Origin: Halorussus salilacus
GTDB taxonomy: Archaea > Halobacteriota > Halobacteria > Halobacteriales > Haladaptataceae
NCBI RefSeq assembly: GCF_024138125.1
Contig: NZ_CP099993.1
Location: 558,001 to 622,000 of the forward strand
Reading direction: 5' to 3'
DNA length: 64,000 nt
Position 1 is the stretch's first letter, and every line of letters starts with the position of its first letter. Shown in pieces: positions 51,264 to 61,606 of this stretch. A program made the translations under genes and the position numbers. The notes beneath the pieces were generated by a model. That model did no database searches. It was not told where the DNA came from and saw nothing but the letters and a program-made list of their open reading frames with translations.

Positions 51264-51983
51264 ATGAGTTCCAAGCGGACAGCGCTCGCAACGCTTCTGG
51301 GCCTCGGGGCGCTCGCCCTGTTCGCCGACCCGGTCCTCGCCCAGGGGTACGACTCCACCACCGAGGAGCTGATTCGGTCGCTCAACAACCAGCTCCTGTA
51401 CATGGCGATTCCCATCACGGTGCTGGTCGAGGGCATCCTCATCTACACCGTGTGGAAGTACCGCAACAACGACGAGCCCAAGCCCACCAAGGAGAACCGC
51501 CGCCTCGAAATCTCGTGGACCATCGCGACCGCCATCGTCCTGCTGGTCGTCGGGTACGCCTCCTACGGCGTGATGGCAAACGAGTACGTCTCGACCTCCC
51601 AGACCGAGTTCGACACCCAGAACGAGGACGTGGTCGACGTCGAGGTCGTGGGCGTCAAGTACCTCTGGGAGTTCAACTACGAGGGCGAGAACGTCTCGAA
51701 CCAGGGCACCCTCGTCATCCCGAACGACACCGACGTGCGGTTGCACGTCACGTCCGAGGACTGGATACACGCGCTTCACGTCCCCGAGATGGGGCTGAAG
51801 CAGGACGCGATGCCCGGACAGACCAACACCATCGTGACTCACCCGACCGACGAAGACAACTACACGCTCTACTGTGCGGAGTACTGTGGCGTCGGTCACT
51901 CCGAGATGCTCGGTGAAGTCGAGGTCGTCTCCCAAGAGGAGTACGACGAGTGGCTCGACGACCAGCGGAACGGTTCGGACTGA
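51264..51983 (+). CDS. coxB: Cytochrome c oxidase subunit II
   Basis: The protein has 239 residues. A cleavable-looking N-terminus (ending PVLAQ) is followed by two membrane helices (about 45-65, 85-103) and a cupredoxin domain. The CuA site is complete: H in DWIHALHVPEMG and the CAEYCGVGHSEM ligand loop. It accepts electrons from halocyanin and passes them to heme a in subunit I, which is not in this window. Start set by TATA spacing; the long upstream frame is noise. Confidence 0.94.
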   Translation: MSSKRTALATLLGLGALALFADPVLAQGYDSTTEELIRSLNNQLLYMAIPITVLVEGILIYTVWKYRNNDEPKPTKENRRLEISWTIATAIVLLVVGYASYGVMANEYVSTSQTEFDTQNEDVVDVEVVGVKYLWEFNYEGENVSNQGTLVIPNDTDVRLHVTSEDWIHALHVPEMGLKQDAMPGQTNTIVTHPTDEDNYTLYCAEYCGVGHSEMLGEVEVVSQEEYDEWLDDQRNGSD

Positions 51984-52071
51984 CTCTCGCGGCTTCGCTT
52001 TCTCTCCGTTCTCGACCGTTCGATAGCCCCGCGCGTCGTCGTCACGCCGAGGTCCTTCCGTCGCCGCAACT

Positions 52072-52121
52072 GTCGCGCGTCGAGCGAGGCCGCTCGCGGG
52101 CGGCCTCGCTCGACGCGCGAC
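52072..52121. terminator. Perfect 21-bp inverted repeat after coxB
   Basis: Arms 52072-52092 and 52101-52121 (left arm begins GTCGCGCGTCGAGCGAGGCC) with an 8-nt loop lie 89 bp past the coxB stop and 38 bp before the next gene. A terminator or regulatory hairpin. Confidence 0.5.
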
Positions 52122-52158
52122 CGAAACGTACAGAACCGGCCCGCGCGGTACCGTACGT

Positions 52159-52434
52159 ATGTCCCGGACCGTCGACGACCTCCGAAACGAAATCCGGCAG
52201 GCCGTCGGGAGATACGAACGCGTCGAATCGACCGCATTCACGAAGGAAGCCCTCGCGGCGATCTGCGACGCGGTGAACTGCGAGATCGACACGAACGGCC
52301 GCCCCTCCAAATCCCGGATGCGCGCCGGTATCCGCCGGAGGGTGGAGGGACTGGACGAGGACCCGAACGGAACCGAGCGCCCCTTCCGGAAGGCCGAACT
52401 CGAATCCATCGCGGCGGCGCTTCGGGGCGAGTAG
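52159..52434 (+). CDS. Small hypothetical protein
   Basis: A 91-residue basic and acidic helical protein, not recognised. A stretch AALAAICDAVNCEIDTNGRP has two Cys, and a basic SKSRMRAGIRRRVEGL follows. It could bind nucleic acid, but no HTH is clear. It lies between coxB and a convergent HAD gene, so it may have been inserted into the cox region. Confidence 0.55.
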   Translation: MSRTVDDLRNEIRQAVGRYERVESTAFTKEALAAICDAVNCEIDTNGRPSKSRMRAGIRRRVEGLDEDPNGTERPFRKAELESIAAALRGE

Positions 52435-52473
52435 CTGGCGGCGCTCCGAGCGGCGTAGCCGACGGTCGTCGGC

Positions 52474-53136
52474 TCAGACGCAGAGGTCGTGGAGGTCGCT
52501 CAGCCCCTCTATCTCCCACGTCGGCCAGACGTTGAGCTCCCAGTCGCGCCGATGGGGCCGCCGGATGAACGCCGAGTCGACGCCCGCGTTCTCGGCGGCA
52601 CGCACGTCGGACTCGTTGTCGCCGACGAACAGCACCGAGTCGGCGTCGGCGTCGAGTTCGGAGACGGCCTGATCGATGTAGTAGGAGTTGGGTTTGCGCC
52701 GCCGGAGGCTCTCGACGGTGGGTTCGCGGCCGTAGGCCGAGCCGAACAGGTCCGAGACGCCGAAGTGGTCGAGGACGAAGTCGACCGTCGCCTGCTGGTT
52801 CGAGCTCACGATGCCCATCGGCACGCCGAGGTCGTGGAGTTCGTCGATGTCGTCGTAGAGGTCCTTGCGGCCCGTGCGGACCTCGACCTGCTGGGCGCGC
52901 GAGAGCGTCCGGTCGCGCGCGGCGAAGAACGTCCCGGGGTCGAGGCCGTATTCCCGGCAGACCTCGGCGACCGACTCGGGGGTCGCACCGATAGTCATCC
53001 CCTCGACGTGGGCGGGGTCGGGGTCGGTGACGTCGAACTGCGCGAAGGTGTCCACGATGGCGTCTTCGAGTACGTCGTAACTCGTTCTGCCGACGAGGAC
53101 ACCGTCGTTGTCGAACACGACGGCGTCGTAGTGCAT
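52474..53136 (-). CDS. HAD-superfamily hydrolase
   Basis: A 220-residue HAD protein. Motif I is FDNDGVLVGRTSYD, where the second position of the usual DxDGT is Asn-Asp; motif II SSNQQATVDFVLDH; the Lys in RRRKPNSYYID; motif IV FVGDNESDVRAAENAG. The cap domain is helical. It resembles phosphoglycolate phosphatase-like enzymes. Its two motif-I Asp are D8 and D10. The substrate is unknown. First ATG used. Confidence 0.87.
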   Translation of the reverse strand: MHYDAVVFDNDGVLVGRTSYDVLEDAIVDTFAQFDVTDPDPAHVEGMTIGATPESVAEVCREYGLDPGTFFAARDRTLSRAQQVEVRTGRKDLYDDIDELHDLGVPMGIVSSNQQATVDFVLDHFGVSDLFGSAYGREPTVESLRRRKPNSYYIDQAVSELDADADSVLFVGDNESDVRAAENAGVDSAFIRRPHRRDWELNVWPTWEIEGLSDLHDLCV

Positions 53137-53348
53137 ACCGGATATGGGGTAGTGGGCCTGATAAGTGTTTCACCCGGACCCCGACCCCGATCCGGCCCCC
53201 GACCCGGACCGCGAGCGTCGCTCGCGGTCCGGGTCCGGGTTCGGGCCAGCGACCTTCGGGGCCCAAGTCGGTACGCCCGCCCCGAACCCGAGTAACCAAT
53301 TTCAGTTATGCCAAAGCTATTTTGTAACCGAGAGTAGTTATTTCTGCC
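53137..53348. other. Divergent promoter region
   Basis: Between the HAD and lipoprotein genes; it holds the 17-bp inverted repeat at 53201-53235 and a TATA-like GTAGTTATTT just before the lipoprotein start. Confidence 0.5.
53201..53235. repeat. Perfect 17-bp inverted repeat in a divergent promoter region
   Basis: GACCCGGACCGCGAGCG, one-base spacer, complement. Unlike most hairpins here it lies upstream of two divergent genes and could be a binding site. Confidence 0.55.
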
Positions 53349-54239
53349 ATGGACCGTCGACGGTACGTGCAGGCGCTCGGCCTCGGTGGCGTGCTGTCGC
53401 TCACCGGCTGCATCAGCGACTCCGGTCCGTCCGAGCAATCTCGAACGGCCGACCGTGACCTGACGCTCGCGACCGCGACGACCACCCACGACAGCGGTCT
53501 CCTCGACGCAGTCGTTCCGGGGTTCGAGCGGGAGTTCGGTGCGACGGTACGGACGGTCGTGCGCGGGACCGGGGGAGCACTCCGGACCGCGCGCGACGGT
53601 GACTGCGATGCGGTCCTCGTCCACGCCCGGCCGCTGGAGGACGAGTTCCTCCGGGCCGGATACGGCGTCAACCGGCGGTCGGTCATGGTCAACGACTTCC
53701 TGCTGGTGGGACCAGCCGACGACCCCGCGAATGCGGCAGGGGACGACCCCGTGGCGGCCTTCGAAGCTATCGCCGACGCGGAGGCGACCTTCCTCTCGCG
53801 GGGTGATCGGTCCGGGACACACGTCCGCGAACGGCGACTCTGGGACGAGGCGGGAATCGACCCCTCGGGGTCGTGGTACCGCGAGTCGGGGCAGGGAATG
53901 GGCGACACGCTGGTCGCGGCCGGACGGACGGACGCGTACACGCTGACCGACCGCGGGACGTATCTCACGGTCGACGACGATTCGCTGGTGGCCCACGTCG
54001 AGCGGGGCATCGACGACCCGCCGGAGCTACTGCGCAACGACTACGCCATCATACCGGTCAATCCCGCGCGACACGAGGTGGCCTTCCCGCTCGCGCTCGG
54101 GTTCGCCGGGTATCTCACCGGTCCCGCCCGGTCTCGAATCCGGGACTTCCGGGTGAACGGCGGCCGGGCGTTCCGGCCGCTCGGTGCCGCCGAGGAGCCG
54201 AACTTCGGACAGTACCTCCCCACGGACTGGCGCGAGTGA
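53349..54239 (+). CDS. TupA-like anion-binding lipoprotein
   Basis: A 296-residue periplasmic-type binding protein. The start MDRRRYVQALGLGG has a twin-arginine-like pattern, and the lipobox is LSLTGC with Cys near residue 21. The mature part has the tungstate/molybdate family pattern: TTTHDSGLLDAV near the front, FLSRGDRSGTHVRE near residue 142, and GMGDTLVAAGRTDAYTLTDR. The expected TupB permease and TupC ATPase are not next to it. It could serve a distant ABC transporter or sense the anion. Confidence 0.85.
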   Translation: MDRRRYVQALGLGGVLSLTGCISDSGPSEQSRTADRDLTLATATTTHDSGLLDAVVPGFEREFGATVRTVVRGTGGALRTARDGDCDAVLVHARPLEDEFLRAGYGVNRRSVMVNDFLLVGPADDPANAAGDDPVAAFEAIADAEATFLSRGDRSGTHVRERRLWDEAGIDPSGSWYRESGQGMGDTLVAAGRTDAYTLTDRGTYLTVDDDSLVAHVERGIDDPPELLRNDYAIIPVNPARHEVAFPLALGFAGYLTGPARSRIRDFRVNGGRAFRPLGAAEEPNFGQYLPTDWRE

Positions 54240-54315
54240 GCGCGAGTCGAGCGACGGGACCGGCGGCGTCGTCTCGGTGGACGTGACGCCCGAACGAGAA
54301 CAGAAACAGGGTCGT

Positions 54316-55182
54316 TCAGAGGGTAATCTCTGCGCCAGCGTACATCACGACCACGAGGAAGATCCACACCGCGTCCACGAAGTGCCAGTACATCGAGACG
54401 GTCGAGACCGAGACGTGGCGGTCGGCGGTGTACTGCCCGTAGAGCGCGCGGATGAACACGATACCGATGAGCACCGCGCCCATCGAGACGTGGAGGCCGT
54501 GGAGGCCGGTGAGGCCGAAGAACGCGCTGGCGTAGATGCCCGAGGTGAGCGTGAAGCCCTCGTTGACGATGAACTCGTAGTACTCGAGGACCTGACCGCC
54601 GATGAAGATGACCCCGAGCAGGAGGGTCGCCCCCATGCCGATCAGGAAGTTCTTGCGGTTGCCCTTCCGGAGTTCGACGTGGCCCCAGTGGAGCGTGAGG
54701 CTCGACACCACCAGGATGGCGGTGTTGATGAGCACCAGCGACGACAACAGGTGGGGCAACTCGGGCCCCGAGGGCGGCCACGTACCCACGCGGATGAAGA
54801 AGTAGTACGCGAACCCGGCCCCGAATGTCGCGATTTCGGACCCGAGGAACAGTATCATCCCCCAGCGTAGCGCGCTCCCGTCGCCGTGCCCGCCGCCCGT
54901 CCAGAAGGCCTTGACGAAGGCGTGGTAGACCCACCCGTACAGGCCGACGAGGAACACCCCGACCGACCCGACGAACACCGCGGAGCCGTACAGGCTGTCG
55001 AGGATGGGTTGCTCGCCTCGCGCGAGGACGAACAGGGCCGCCCCGACGTAGATGCCCGCCCCGCCGAGGGCGGTGATGAAGGGCCACCAGCTCGCCTCGC
55101 CGAACCCTCGCGGCCAGTCCTCGACGGCCGGGAGGTGATGGCTGTGGCCGTGCTCTTCTGCTGAATCGTCCGCTACTGTCAT
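54316..55182 (-). CDS. coxC: Cytochrome c oxidase subunit III
   Basis: The protein has 288 residues with a polar His-rich start (EEHGHSHHLP) and seven helices. Family motifs are seen: WPPSGPELPHLLSSLVLINTA in the middle, and FFGLTGLHGLHVSMGAVLIG and YWHFVDAVWIFLVVVMY near the C-terminus. It stabilises subunit I and the proton path. The TATA box is about 25 nt upstream. It lies 2.3 kb from coxB, on the opposite strand, with unrelated genes between. Confidence 0.93.
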   Translation of the reverse strand: MTVADDSAEEHGHSHHLPAVEDWPRGFGEASWWPFITALGGAGIYVGAALFVLARGEQPILDSLYGSAVFVGSVGVFLVGLYGWVYHAFVKAFWTGGGHGDGSALRWGMILFLGSEIATFGAGFAYYFFIRVGTWPPSGPELPHLLSSLVLINTAILVVSSLTLHWGHVELRKGNRKNFLIGMGATLLLGVIFIGGQVLEYYEFIVNEGFTLTSGIYASAFFGLTGLHGLHVSMGAVLIGIVFIRALYGQYTADRHVSVSTVSMYWHFVDAVWIFLVVVMYAGAEITL

Positions 55183-55204
55183 ACGAGACGATTGCGACCC
55201 GAAT

Positions 55205-55212
55205 AGTAAAAA
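55205..55212 (-). promoter_or_regulatory. TATA box of coxC
   Basis: TTTTTACT on the minus strand ends 23-30 nt before the ATG at 55182. Confidence 0.5.
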
Positions 55213-55289
55213 GCCACCTGAACGCGTCGGCCGCCCGGCCAGTTCCGGTCGGAGTTATCGACCCGTTACCGCCGCCGACCCGTCCCGGG

Positions 55290-55320
55290 CCGCGGGCGAC
55301 TCGCGACGAGTCGCCCGCGG
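55290..55320. terminator. Perfect 14-bp inverted repeat after pdhA
   Basis: CCGCGGGCGACTCG, 3-nt loop, complement, starting 10 bp past the stop of the E1-alpha gene. Terminator position. Confidence 0.5.
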
Positions 55321-55329
55321 TCGGGGCCA

Positions 55330-56400
55330 TTACCGGTCGACTTCGGGGTCGTCGACCACCTGCTCGCGCTGGCGGCGGAGCTTCCGGGGGGTCTCGGCGT
55401 ACACCTGCTCGAAGATGTCCTCGACACCGAGGCCGGTCGCGTCTTCGGCGGTCGCGACCGCCTCGGCGACCCGCTCGTCGGCCCACTCCCGGAGTTCGCG
55501 CTCGTCGTCGTCGGTCCACCCGTGGGCGTCTTCGAGGTACTCGCGGGTGCGCTCGACGGGGTCGCGCTCGACCCACTCGGCGACCTCCTCGTCGTCGCGG
55601 TACTTCGAGGGGTCGTCAGTGGTGGTGTGTGCGCCCTGCCGGTAGGTGACCGCCTCGATGAGCCGCGGCCCCTCGCCCGCCCTCGCGGCGTCGAGGGCGT
55701 CGCTGACCGCGGCGTACACCGCCAGCACGTCGTTGCCGTCGACCCGGACGCCCTCGAAGCCGTAAGCGCGGGCCTTCTGGGCGATGGTCGCGCTCGCGGT
55801 CTGGCGCTCGCGCGGCACCGAGATGGCCCACTGGTTGTTCTGGCAGAAGAACACCGTCGGGGCGTCGAACACCCCCGCGAAGTTCATGCCCTCGTGGAAG
55901 TCGCCCTCGCTGGTCGCGCCGTCGCCGAAGCTGACGAGCGTCGCGCAGTCGTCGCCCCTGTAGTCGGCCGCCATGCCCGTCCCGACCGCGTGGGGGAGCT
56001 GGGTGGCGATGGGGATGGTCGGCGGGAAGGTCCGGAGGCCCTCCGGGTCCTGCCGGTCGACGTAGTTGCCCTCGCCGAGCAGGTAGACCAGCACGTCTTC
56101 GAGGGGCAGACCGCGCGCGAGGTACATCGCGTGGTCCCGATAGGTCGGAAAGCAGTAGTCGTCCTCCGCGAGCGCGTACGCCGCGCCCACCTGCGCAGCC
56201 TCCTGACCCTGAAGGGGGGCGTAGGTCCCGATGCGACCCTGCCGGTGGAGCGTGACTGCCTTCTCGTCGAACGTCCGCGCGAAGACCTGCAGGCGGTAGA
56301 GGTCCACGACCGCCGACGCCGAGAGGTCGGGGTCCGCTCGCTCGTCGACGGTGCCGTCCGGGGCGAGGACCCGGTTCACGTCAGGTGCCTGTATTGCCAT
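55330..56400 (-). CDS. 2-oxoacid dehydrogenase E1 alpha subunit
   Basis: A 356-residue thiamin-diphosphate subunit. The TPP motif starts GDGATSEGDFHEGMNFAG (about 164) and ends with FCQNNQW, and PLQGQEAAQVGAAYAL is near 69. HTTTDDPSKYRDDEEV is the phosphorylation-loop region of E1-alpha. The enzyme decarboxylates pyruvate or branched-chain 2-oxoacids, but E1-beta, E2 and E3 are not beside it. A second unlinked operon may provide the partners, or it may be a spare paralogue. Start taken at MAIQAPD, four codons after another ATG. Confidence 0.88.
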   Translation of the reverse strand: MAIQAPDVNRVLAPDGTVDERADPDLSASAVVDLYRLQVFARTFDEKAVTLHRQGRIGTYAPLQGQEAAQVGAAYALAEDDYCFPTYRDHAMYLARGLPLEDVLVYLLGEGNYVDRQDPEGLRTFPPTIPIATQLPHAVGTGMAADYRGDDCATLVSFGDGATSEGDFHEGMNFAGVFDAPTVFFCQNNQWAISVPRERQTASATIAQKARAYGFEGVRVDGNDVLAVYAAVSDALDAARAGEGPRLIEAVTYRQGAHTTTDDPSKYRDDEEVAEWVERDPVERTREYLEDAHGWTDDDERELREWADERVAEAVATAEDATGLGVEDIFEQVYAETPRKLRRQREQVVDDPEVDR

Positions 56401-56574
56401 ATCGTCGATCACCGACTGTCAACCGATATGAGGGTTCCCATCGTAATAAAGGGTCGCTGAGCCGCCGAAATGCCAAAGATACGGAACCGAGTTTAAAAAT
56501 GGGGTTCGAAATCGTCCGTTTACGAGGCGGCGAACCCGCTCGCAGGTGAAGAATCGTCGGACCTTTCGATTCGA

Positions 56575-56582
56575 AAAGCTTA
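56575..56582 (+). promoter_or_regulatory. TATA box of the M28 peptidase gene
   Basis: AAAGCTTA ends 27 nt before the ATG at 56609. Confidence 0.4.
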
Positions 56583-56608
56583 GGCGTCGGGCGAATCCAT
56601 GCCACAGC

Positions 56609-57919
56609 ATGGCAAACTGGATCGGCGAGACGTTCACCAGCGACGCCGGATGGACCCACTTGGAGGACCTCGTTGACATCGGCGACCGGATGGCCGGGAG
56701 CGAGGGCGAGCGCAGGGGCGCGGAGCTGACCCGCGACGCGCTCGACTCGGTCGGGGCGCGCGACGCCCGACTCGAGGAGTTCGACATCCAGGGCTGGACC
56801 CGCGGTACAAGCGCGATTCGGGCGGGCGACACCGTTCAGGACTGCATCGCGCTCCCGCGGAGTCCGAGCGAGAGCGCCGCTGGCGAACTCGTCGACCTCG
56901 GTTACGGCCTGCCCGAGGACTTCGAGGCGACCGACTTCGAGGGGAAGGTCGTGATGGCGGCCTCGAACGTCCCCGACCACTACGACCGGTTCATCCACCG
57001 CAGGGAGAAGTACTACCACGCGGTCGAGGGCGGCGCGGCCGCGTTCGTCTTCCGGAACCACGTCGAGGGGTGTCTCCCGCCGACCGGGAGCGTCGGGACC
57101 GAGGAGGACCCCATCGGCGACGTTCCGGCGGTCGGCGTCAGCAAGGAGGTCGGCGCGCGCCTCGCACGCCGATGGGACGGCGAGCGGGTGGAAGTGGAGG
57201 TCGAGGCCGACGTTCACGACGCGACCAGCCAGAACGTCCACGCCGAACTCGGCCCCGACACCGACGAGGAGGTCCTCGTGACCAGCCACGTCGACGCCCA
57301 CGACATCGCCGAGGGCGCGGCCGACAACGGCGCGGGAACCGCGATGGTGGTCGAACTCGCCAAGGCGCTGGCCGCCCGCGAGGACGAACTCGACACGAAG
57401 GTCCACTTCATCGCCTACGGCTCCGAGGAGGTGGGTCTCGTGGGGTCGGGGTACGACGCCGCGAACCGCGAGTTCGACTCGGTCAAGGCGGTCCTCAACA
57501 GCGACGGGGTCGTGCGCGGGCGCACGCTGTCGTTCTACACCCACGGCTTCGACGCGCTCGACTCGGCGGCCGAGGGCGTCGCCGACGACTTCGGCCACCC
57601 CGTCAAGACCATCCCCGAGCAGGGACCCCACAGCGACCACTGGCCGTACGTCAAGTGGGGCGTCCCCGGCTACCACGTCATGAGCGAGACGGGGTCGGAG
57701 GGCCGCGGCTGGGGCCACACCTACGCCGACACCCTCGACAAGATCGAGGTCCGGGACCTCCGCGAGCAGGCGGTCCTGCTGACCGAACTCGCGGTCCGAC
57801 TCGCGAGCGACGACTTTTCGGTCGACCACAAAGAGTCCGAGGAGATCGCGGCCGCGCTCGAAGCCGAGGACAAGGCCGAGGGCATGAAGATAATCGGCGA
57901 CTGGCCCTACGACGAGTAG
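56609..57919 (+). CDS. M28-family zinc aminopeptidase
   Basis: The protein has 436 residues. An N-terminal helical part and a PA-like insert (about 95-195) are followed by the peptidase domain. Metal ligands are seen in order: H in TSHVDAHD, the metal-bridging Asp in GAADNGAGTAM, the Glu pair in YGSEEVGLVGS, Asp in LNSDGV and the last His in HSDHWPY. It would remove N-terminal residues from peptides; there is no signal peptide, so it is cytoplasmic. The chosen ATG matches MANWIGETF and the TATA spacing. Confidence 0.9.
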   Translation: MANWIGETFTSDAGWTHLEDLVDIGDRMAGSEGERRGAELTRDALDSVGARDARLEEFDIQGWTRGTSAIRAGDTVQDCIALPRSPSESAAGELVDLGYGLPEDFEATDFEGKVVMAASNVPDHYDRFIHRREKYYHAVEGGAAAFVFRNHVEGCLPPTGSVGTEEDPIGDVPAVGVSKEVGARLARRWDGERVEVEVEADVHDATSQNVHAELGPDTDEEVLVTSHVDAHDIAEGAADNGAGTAMVVELAKALAAREDELDTKVHFIAYGSEEVGLVGSGYDAANREFDSVKAVLNSDGVVRGRTLSFYTHGFDALDSAAEGVADDFGHPVKTIPEQGPHSDHWPYVKWGVPGYHVMSETGSEGRGWGHTYADTLDKIEVRDLREQAVLLTELAVRLASDDFSVDHKESEEIAAALEAEDKAEGMKIIGDWPYDE

Positions 57920-57965
57920 CGCCCGGCCGCGTTCTCCGGGGCGGTTTCCGCGACCGAGAAGCGAG

Positions 57966-59666
<1,701 letters not shown>

Positions 59667-59687
59667 AGGCCAACGTTCGGGTTCGGG

Positions 59688-59697
59688 ATAATTAATA
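59688..59697 (-). promoter_or_regulatory. TATA box of mutA
   Basis: ATTAATTAT on the minus strand lies 22-31 nt before the ATG at 59666. Confidence 0.55.
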
Positions 59698-59761
59698 TGA
59701 TTGCATCGATGGGCGGCGACTCGGCCCGGGCCGCGACGGGTCGGGGGCAGGGGCCGTCGGG

Positions 59762-60541
59762 TTAGTAGTCGCCCAGCACGCCGCGACGCCGCGCTTCGCG
59801 CTGGATGTGCCGGAACGCGAGATAGCCCGCGAGGAGGTACGCGACCGCGACCCCGACCAACAGCGCGAGGTCGCCCGCCGGAAGCTCCCAGAGACGCGCG
59901 CCGCCGCCCATGGCGTCTTGGAGGAGCGCGCTACCGAGCGAGAACGGCGCGACCTTCAGCGCGGGGAACTGGCCGACCGGCGCGGCGATGAGGCCGATGA
60001 ACACGAACTGAAGGATGCGGAACGCGTTCTCGACGCGCTTGTAGAGGAGCGCGAGACCGCCGAAGACGTAGCCGAGCCCGACGGCGGGCGTGAGTGTCAG
60101 CACCGTTATCGGGACCACCGTGAGCAGGTCGAGGGCGAGGTACTCGCCGGTCGTCACCAGCATCAGTCCGAGCAGGATTCCGCTGATCAGCAGGCTGACG
60201 AAGACGTTCACCACCGTCTTTATCCCGACGACGGAGGTGATGCCCAGCGGGGACATGTAGAGCTGTTCGAGGGTCCCCCACTGGGCCTCCCGGGTGATGT
60301 CGCCCGCTATCGACGAGTAGGCGCTCATTATCAGCATCCAGAGGAAGTAGCCGACGATGATGCCCTCGATGGACGAGTCGATGGCGGTCGGCGCTATCTG
60401 TCGCCCGCCGAAGAACAGCAGGACGAAGAAGAGATACCCCGTCAGAATCTGGCTCAGGGTGTTGAAGAGGTACCGGCGCATCAGGATGAGCGACTTGTAC
60501 AGCGACGCGCGGGCGAACAGGTAAATGTGCGAGGCGCTCAC
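59762..60541 (-). CDS. ABC-2 type permease
   Basis: A 259-residue permease with six helices and YLFNTLSQILTGYLFFVLLF as helix 1 and the coupling element REAQWGTLEQLYMSPLGITS near residue 85. It overlaps the ATPase gene by 4 bp and ends the operon. The substrate is unknown; size and order resemble antibiotic or lipid exporters. Confidence 0.88.
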   Translation of the reverse strand: MSASHIYLFARASLYKSLILMRRYLFNTLSQILTGYLFFVLLFFGGRQIAPTAIDSSIEGIIVGYFLWMLIMSAYSSIAGDITREAQWGTLEQLYMSPLGITSVVGIKTVVNVFVSLLISGILLGLMLVTTGEYLALDLLTVVPITVLTLTPAVGLGYVFGGLALLYKRVENAFRILQFVFIGLIAAPVGQFPALKVAPFSLGSALLQDAMGGGARLWELPAGDLALLVGVAVAYLLAGYLAFRHIQREARRRGVLGDY

Positions 60542-61566
60542 GGCCGACCCTCCACCGGCGGGGTCGTCTCGTCGTCGGTACCCGGAACGGCCTCCTCGTC
60601 GACCCGGTTGGTCACTTCGAGGAACACCGATTCGAGGTCGGGTTCGACCGCCGACACCGACAGCAACGTCGCGCCAGCGTCACGGAGCGCGTCGGTCAGG
60701 TCGTAGAACCGGTCGGGGTCCCGGAGCGACACCTCGAACACCGTCCGGTCGGCGCGCTCGTCCCACGACCCAGCGTCGAACTCGCGTTCGAGTTCGGACC
60801 GGAGCCGACCCGAGACGCGGTCGCCAACCGTAACCTCGTACGCCTGCGTCCGGAACAGGTCGACCAAGTCGTCGACTCGCTCGTCGGTGACTATCTCGCC
60901 GTCGTCCATGATGATGACTCGGTCACAGAGGTCCTGAACCACGTCCATGTCGTGGCTGCTGAGTATCACGGTCCGGTTCTCCTGTTCGACGAGCCGTTCG
61001 AGTTCGCGTCGGAGGTCGTAGGACGCTTCCACGTCGAGGCCGAGCGTCGGCTCGTCGAGGAACAGGACGGGGGTCTGGCGCGCGAGCGCGCACGCCAGCG
61101 CCGTCTTCTGCTTCATCCCGCGCGAGAGGTTCCGGACCACCTCGTCGCGCTTGTCGGCGATGCCGAGGAGTTCGAGGAGCTGTTCGTGTTCCTCGCGGGC
61201 CTCCCTCGGGTCGATGCCTTGGAGGCTGGCGAAAAACGAGAGGTTCTCCACCACGGTCAGCCGCCAGTAGACGTTGCGCGCGCCCTCCAGCACCGCGCTG
61301 ACGTTCTCGTAGGCCTTCCGGTGGTCCTCGTGAACGTCGACGCCGTTCAGCCGAATCTCCCCTCGGTCGGGGATGACGATGCCCAGCGCCGACTTGATGG
61401 TCGAAGTCTTGCCCGCGCCGTTCGGCCCGAGCAGTCCCACGACGGTGCCCGACTCGACGGAGAACGAGACGTCGTCGACCGCGACCACCTCGCCGTCCCC
61501 GTAGGTCTTCCTGAAGTTCTCGACCGAGAGGACGGGTTCGTCGAGGTTCGGTTCTCCACTACCCAT
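60538..61566 (-). CDS. ABC transporter ATP-binding protein
   Basis: The protein has 342 residues. Walker A is LGPNGAGKTS, the signature LSRGMKQKT, Walker B LFLDEPTLGLD and the switch His is in VILSSHDMDVVQ. A 110-residue C-terminal extension ends with VDEEAVPGTDDETTPP. The start is the ATG at 61566, with a good TATA box about 28 bp before. It drives the 59762 permease. Adjacent to the CBS/ParB gene, with which it shares strand but not overlap. Confidence 0.92.
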   Translation of the reverse strand: MGSGEPNLDEPVLSVENFRKTYGDGEVVAVDDVSFSVESGTVVGLLGPNGAGKTSTIKSALGIVIPDRGEIRLNGVDVHEDHRKAYENVSAVLEGARNVYWRLTVVENLSFFASLQGIDPREAREEHEQLLELLGIADKRDEVVRNLSRGMKQKTALACALARQTPVLFLDEPTLGLDVEASYDLRRELERLVEQENRTVILSSHDMDVVQDLCDRVIIMDDGEIVTDERVDDLVDLFRTQAYEVTVGDRVSGRLRSELEREFDAGSWDERADRTVFEVSLRDPDRFYDLTDALRDAGATLLSVSAVEPDLESVFLEVTNRVDEEAVPGTDDETTPPVEGRP

Positions 61567-61590
61567 GATAATTCCTCACCAATTCGTATT

Positions 61591-61597
61591 TTATAAA
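61591..61597 (-). promoter_or_regulatory. TATA box of the ABC exporter
   Basis: TTTATAA on the minus strand lies 25-31 nt before the ATG at 61566. Confidence 0.65.
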
Positions 61598-61606
61598 CCC
61601 ACCGCA

